Assembly (NCBI GenBank): GCA_028694715.1
Contig: JAQVKJ010000045.1
Coordinates: 1 to 8,081 of the forward strand
Length of the DNA: 8,081 nucleotides
Direction: 5' to 3'
Origin: Weeksellaceae bacterium
GTDB taxonomy: Bacteria > Bacteroidota > Bacteroidia > Flavobacteriales > Weeksellaceae
The notes beneath the pieces were generated by a model. The model had not been told where the DNA came from, made no database searches, and worked only from the letters and a program-made list of their open reading frames with translations. Below are positions 4,898-8,081 of this stretch, in pieces (the first letter of the stretch is position 1; every line of letters starts with the position of its first letter). The position numbers and the translations under genes are program-made.

Positions 4898-6503
4898 TTT
4901 CCGGATTTTGTTTTGAGGTACCGTTTCTCAGCTGAAAATTGAGAATGGTATCGCCATTGGAATCAGTGTAGATTCTCCCCAAATCCTGTCCTCGTTTCAC
5001 TTTTTCTCCCTTTTTGACCGACACAAAAGACAGGTTTCCATAAACGGTAAAGTACTTTCCGTGTCTCAAAAGGACTGTCCTGTTGCCGCCCGGTACCGAG
5101 ATGATTTGAGAAACTTCTCCGTCAAAAACCGCTTTTGCACTCGAACCTTTGTTGGTGGCAATGCCTACTCCGTCGTTGTTGATTTCGATGCCCAGAATTG
5201 GGTGTTTACTGATTCCGAAGGGTTCAACGATTTGTCCTCTGTTCACTGGCCAAGGCATTCTTCCCCGGTTGCCCGCAAAATCATTGGACAAAGCTGCATC
5301 GCCGCTACGGTCTCTGAATGCCGGCTCGGGTGCAGGATCGGGTATTGGGTTTTCTTCTCTTTTTGGCGTTTCTACTTCCACCACCGCCACTTCTTCTACC
5401 GGTTTATTGGCTTCAGCGGCTTCTCTTTCGGCTTTTTCTCTCGCCAGTCTTTCTTGTCGTTCGGCTTCCCGTTCGGCGTCTTCAAATTTCGTAATTTCCA
5501 GTCGTGCGGTTGAAGCAAATTGTCCTTGTGGAAAATCATTGAGGTATTTTTGGTAGGCTGCTTTGGTGTGGTTGCCTCGTGCGGTCTGCCAGCCACGGTT
5601 GTCTGCTTCTAACAAGCTGATGTTCTTTTTTGCGGAATCAGCATAATCACCGTTCGGCCATTCGTTCAGATAGCTTTGAAATGCGGCTATGGTATTTGTT
5701 CTGGACGCCTCGTCCCAAGCATTTTTATCGTTCTCTGCGCGAATTCTCGCCAGTCTTATTTCTTCTTCAATGATTCTGTTGATTTCATTGTTGATGGTTC
5801 GTTGTTCCTTCTGTTTTTCGGTAATCTGTTGGGTAAGTTGTCCAGCATTTTTCTTGTATTGGTCAACTACGAGTTGTTTTGCTTTTTTCTCAGATTCGAG
5901 ATCATCAGCAATGACGGACTGTTGCGCGAGCAGTTCTTCCTTTTCCAATTTTGCTTTTTCGCGGGCAGCTTTTTCTTGTTCAATCGCTTGGGTTTTGGCC
6001 ATGATTTCCTCGGCTTTGCCCAACTGATAATCAGAATACCGTTGCAGATATTTGACTCTGTGAAAAGCCTGTTTCAGGTTTTTGGCAGACAATACAAAAA
6101 GCAGTTTGTTGGCCACTGATTTGTTTTTATAGGCTTTGACAAGAATTTCCTTGTATTCTTTTCTCAGCTCCACGAGCTCTCTACTCAATTTATTGATTTG
6201 TAGCTGAGTAAGATATATTTCATCTTCTATGTATCTTTTTTCTTTGGTCAATCCTCTGACGAGTTTGGTTTGTGCAGAGATTTTGTTGTCGAGATTTTTA
6301 ATATAAAGCAGGGAGGTTTTTGACTCTGACTGATTTCTTTGTAAATCCTTGTTCAAATCAGAAATTTCCTTCTTCAGCAAATTGTTTTGTTTCTGAAGTT
6401 TTTCTTTTTGTACTTTCAGTTCCTCTTCTGTGATTTGGGCGTAACTCACACCGGAAAACAGTACAAAAAGTAGAGTAAATATCAGATAAGTGTTTCGTTT
6501 CAT
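4878..6503 (-). CDS. EnvC-like murein hydrolase activator, degenerate LytM (M23) domain, with inserted TPR-like repeats
   Basis: This is a 541-residue periplasmic protein that probably switches on cell-wall amidases during septum splitting rather than cutting peptidoglycan itself. The signal peptide is residues 1-22 (cleavage ...VSYA/Q). A long coiled coil (about 24-125) leads to a hydrophobic EnvC-type hinge (about 129-160, NKLLFVLSAKNLKQAFHRVK), and a second coiled coil runs to about 258. Two tandem 42-residue repeats follow (258-341), then a charged and Pro-rich linker (342-405). The LytM domain is 415-541. Zinc ligands of active M23 enzymes are lost: the HxGxD site reads NNDGVGI (442-448), the YAHL site is YGNL, and the HLHFEI site is ILNFQL (520-525). 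E. coli EnvC is likewise metal-free. EnvC proteins are usually near 400 residues; the excess is the repeat block and linker. The start overlaps the lipoprotein gene by ATGA, implying coupled translation. The amidase partner is not in the window. Confidence 0.9.
   Translation of the reverse strand: MKRNTYLIFTLLFVLFSGVSYAQITEEELKVQKEKLQKQNNLLKKEISDLNKDLQRNQSESKTSLLYIKNLDNKISAQTKLVRGLTKEKRYIEDEIYLTQLQINKLSRELVELRKEYKEILVKAYKNKSVANKLLFVLSAKNLKQAFHRVKYLQRYSDYQLGKAEEIMAKTQAIEQEKAAREKAKLEKEELLAQQSVIADDLESEKKAKQLVVDQYKKNAGQLTQQITEKQKEQRTINNEINRIIEEEIRLARIRAENDKNAWDEASRTNTIAAFQSYLNEWPNGDYADSAKKNISLLEADNRGWQTARGNHTKAAYQKYLNDFPQGQFASTARLEITKFEDAEREAERQERLAREKAEREAAEANKPVEEVAVVEVETPKREENPIPDPAPEPAFRDRSGDAALSNDFAGNRGRMPWPVNRGQIVEPFGISKHPILGIEINNDGVGIATNKGSSAKAVFDGEVSQIISVPGGNRTVLLRHGKYFTVYGNLSFVSVKKGEKVKRGQDLGRIYTDSNGDTILNFQLRNGTSKQNPEIWLNAN
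5481..5732 (-). repeat. Two tandem 42-residue protein repeats inside the EnvC-like protein
   Basis: Residues 258-299 and 300-341 align without gaps and share 15 of 42 residues: Trp263/305, Ala266/308, Thr271/313, Ala273/315, Ala274/316, Gln276/318, Tyr278/320, Leu279/321, Asn280/322, Pro283/325, Gly285/327, Ala288/330, Ala291/333, Ile295/337 and Glu299/341. The pattern 'T..AY..YL...P.G.yA..A' resembles degenerate TPR-like repeats found in various bacterial envelope proteins. Where the units are not constrained, the nucleotide sequences have diverged, so the duplication is not recent. Confidence 0.75.
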
Positions 6504-7306
6504 TTCAGAATAACATTGGGTTTATAACCTGAAGGAATCGCAAAGGGAGCCGGACTTTCCACAAAGGTAAAATTATTGTATTCCAACTCAACTTTTTGGG
6601 TTTTCTTGTCTTTTACCAAAACTTTAACATATTTGGGGAATTGCTGGGGTCCTATCTCTGTCCAGCCTGAATAACTTATTTGGAGTTCTATTTCCGACGA
6701 AGGTTCTTTCAAGTAGGCATTCAGCAACCTGAAATTACTGTCGAATATATAAAGTTGGTAATATTTTCCTTTTTCTTGGTGGTTCATTATTTTTTGATTG
6801 TCTGCAAAGGACAATTCATAATGATTGTCAACAATTTTCAGTTCAAAATCCTTGGGCCGTAAATCCACAAAAATTCTGCCCAACAACAGGTTCTGTAATT
6901 TTTGGTAATCAATAAAATCAACTTTCAGCAAATGATTAAAATATTGAAAATCGCCATCAATATAGGTTCGGTTTAATTTTTCATAAGCTTTGAATCCTTC
7001 AGGTGTAACCAGTGCTCTGGCAGCAGTCAACCCAAATTTGGACACATTCACCCAAATTTTTTCGTTGTTTCTGATGTAAATCTTTCCACTGAGGCTGGCC
7101 CGGCTGTTGTCAATGTCTGCGTCGATTTTTGACTGTATCGTCAGGTCTTTGAAAACTGCTTGTTGGGACTGAATGTTTTTGATGAATGCATTGCTACTCA
7201 TTTCTACTGCTTCTCCCTTGGGTGCCAATTTTTTTGAGGTTCCGCAAGCGGTTAAAAACAGTAGCAGCAAAATTCCACCGATTTTATTGAGATTTCTGAT
7301 GTTCAT
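6500..7306 (-). CDS. DUF4292 outer-membrane lipoprotein, LolA/LolB-like fold suspected
   Basis: A 268-residue lipoprotein. Residues 1-20 are a lipoprotein signal peptide with the lipobox LTAC (18-21), so Cys21 should be lipidated. The following GTSKK lacks the acidic cluster of Bacteroidota surface-export signals, so it probably faces the periplasm. The body matches DUF4292: an N-terminal helix (about 38-52), LTIQSKIDADIDNSRASLSG (55-74), then KIWVNVSKFGLTAARALVTP (83-102), GFKAYEKLNRTYIDGDF (104-120), the LQNLLLGR helix (137-144), and a beta-rich C-terminal half. The alternating strands that describe a flat sheet resemble the LolA/LolB half-barrel that binds lipoprotein acyl chains; this is my inference from the pattern, not a proven role. 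Its start shares a base with the stop of the upstream nucleotidyltransferase gene (TAATG) and its stop overlaps the EnvC-like start (ATGA), so all three are probably translated as one unit. Confidence 0.9.
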   Translation of the reverse strand: MNIRNLNKIGGILLLLFLTACGTSKKLAPKGEAVEMSSNAFIKNIQSQQAVFKDLTIQSKIDADIDNSRASLSGKIYIRNNEKIWVNVSKFGLTAARALVTPEGFKAYEKLNRTYIDGDFQYFNHLLKVDFIDYQKLQNLLLGRIFVDLRPKDFELKIVDNHYELSFADNQKIMNHQEKGKYYQLYIFDSNFRLLNAYLKEPSSEIELQISYSGWTEIGPQQFPKYVKVLVKDKKTQKVELEYNNFTFVESPAPFAIPSGYKPNVILK

Positions 7307-8081
7307 TAATCTTTGTTTTTGAAATCAAGTACAGAATAATCTCCCAAACTCAGATTTCGTGCCACACCATAGTATTCTGCATTGTTCCCAATCATAGAAT
7401 CGGCGAGATTCCCATGCTCAATGATACAATTTTCTTGGATCAGACTATTGTGTATGTTACTGGCAATCACTCTTGTGCCATTTCCCAAAGAGACATAGGG
7501 CCCGACTTTGGAATTTTCCACCTTCACATTTTCACCTATGAAACAAGGAGGAATAATCAGTGAGTTACTGATTTTTGCGCTGTCAGGGATTTGTTCAAAT
7601 TCCCGTTTTTCGAATTCAAGAATTTTGGCATTGGTTTGAACGGTCACCGTTTTGTTTCCACAATCCATCCATTCATCCACAGGGCCAAGCGTGAATTTTT
7701 TGTCTTTGTCGAGCATGTGTTTGAGCGCATCAGTGAGCTGATATTCGCCGCCTTCCTCTCGAATGTCGTTTTCAATAATGTTCCTAATTTCTTCTCTCAG
7801 TCCTTCGCCGTCCTTGAAAAAATAAATCCCGATAATCGCCAGATTAGATACGAATTGTTTGGGTTTTTCTACAAAGTCAGTGATTACACCGTACTGGTCA
7901 AGTTTAACCACGCCAAAAGCACTTGGGTCTTCGACAGCTTTGACCCAAACCACTCCGTCCGAGTTCATATCCAACTGAAAATCAGCTCTGAACAGCGTAT
8001 CTGCAAAAGCTATAACCACGGGGCCGTTCAGCGAATCTTTGGCCATCCATATGGCGTGCGCAGTTCCCAAAGGTTCATCCT
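7306..8081 (-). CDS. Sugar-phosphate nucleotidyltransferase with hexapeptide-repeat tail, 5' end outside window
   Basis: This family joins a sugar 1-phosphate with an NTP to make a nucleotide sugar for polysaccharide, lipopolysaccharide or cell-wall precursors in the cytoplasm. The 257 visible residues begin inside the catalytic domain at DEPLGTAHAI; the first roughly 80 residues, including the G.GTR.....KP nucleotide loop, lie beyond 8081. Visible motifs, numbered from the first visible residue, are FADTLF (25-30, Asp27 at the metal/phosphate site), EDPSAFGVV (50-58), FVEKP (69-73), NLAIIGIYFF (79-88), and WMDCGN (137-142, second metal Asp). From about 166 to 250 hexapeptide-like turns (NSLI..PCFIGENV, NSKVGPYVSLGNG, NSLIQENCIIEHGN) predict a left-handed beta helix, as in RmlA-long or GlmU-type proteins. 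The exact sugar cannot be told without the N terminus. An in-frame TTG at 8070 is not the start, because the family's conserved sequence continues upstream. It is coupled to the DUF4292 gene. Confidence 0.88.
   Translation of the reverse strand, partial: DEPLGTAHAIWMAKDSLNGPVVIAFADTLFRADFQLDMNSDGVVWVKAVEDPSAFGVVKLDQYGVITDFVEKPKQFVSNLAIIGIYFFKDGEGLREEIRNIIENDIREEGGEYQLTDALKHMLDKDKKFTLGPVDEWMDCGNKTVTVQTNAKILEFEKREFEQIPDSAKISNSLIIPPCFIGENVKVENSKVGPYVSLGNGTRVIASNIHNSLIQENCIIEHGNLADSMIGNNAEYYGVARNLSLGDYSVLDFKNKD

Noticed and set aside
5061..5556. Two overlapping plus-strand open frames of 150 and 135 codons opposite the EnvC-like gene
   Set aside because: Their translations are low-complexity (Ser/Ala/Phe-rich) mirror images of the charged linker and repeats, with no domain, and lie inside a well-supported gene.
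5676..6119. 147- and 112-codon plus-strand frames opposite the coiled-coil part of the EnvC-like gene
   Set aside because: Phe/Leu- or Ser-rich products are what antisense of Lys/Glu-rich coiled coil gives; no start signal or family.
8068..8070. TTG at 8070 as the start of the nucleotidyltransferase
   Set aside because: Frame and family motif (EPLGTA) continue upstream to the window edge, so this is an internal Leu codon of a partial gene.
1..8081. Mobile elements, CRISPR arrays, tRNAs, phage genes or a defence system
   Set aside because: No transposase or integrase, no regularly spaced direct repeats, no tRNA-like cloverleaf and no defence domains were seen; the genes are typical core and envelope genes.

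Overview
The window looks like ordinary chromosomal DNA from a member of the Bacteroidota, probably a flavobacteria-like lineage. Evidence for this is the set of lineage-typical families (DUF4254, DUF4292, a Bacteroidota-style HolB with a degenerate P-loop), A/T-rich intergenic DNA, little Shine-Dalgarno signal, and several TAnnTTTG boxes of the Bacteroidota primary sigma factor. I see no tRNA, rRNA, CRISPR array, transposase, integrase or phage gene, and no intergenic gap longer than about 190 bases.

Left part (1-1609, minus strand): the 5' 312 codons of holB (DNA polymerase III delta' subunit) run off the left edge. Upstream of it on the same strand is a small secreted protein of unknown function. 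Its reading frame is closed by a TAA, yet 20 further protein-like codons follow in the same frame before the next stop, which suggests a recent nonsense change or a sequence error.

Middle (1610-3968, plus strand): a 188-base divergent intergenic region holds a 17-base near-perfect palindrome and a -7-like box. It leads into a complete secreted prolyl oligopeptidase (S9A) with an intact Ser554/Asp638/His673 triad. A strong hairpin-plus-T terminator follows and is shared with the convergent gene cluster.

Right part (3994-8081, minus strand): a tightly packed cell-envelope cluster, read right to left. It runs from a sugar-phosphate nucleotidyltransferase with a left-handed beta-helix tail (5' end cut off by the window), to a DUF4292 lipoprotein (TAATG overlap), to an EnvC-like degenerate LytM murein-hydrolase activator (ATGA overlap), to tatA, a hairpin terminator or attenuator, and a DUF4254 protein. 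The common theme is envelope building: nucleotide-sugar supply, an outer-membrane lipoprotein factor, cell-wall hydrolase control, and protein export by Tat.

The items most worth a second look are two tandem 42-residue TPR-like repeats inserted into the EnvC-like protein, the in-frame stop in the small secreted protein, and the EnvC-TatA adjacency. I found no convincing evidence of a wholly new system.
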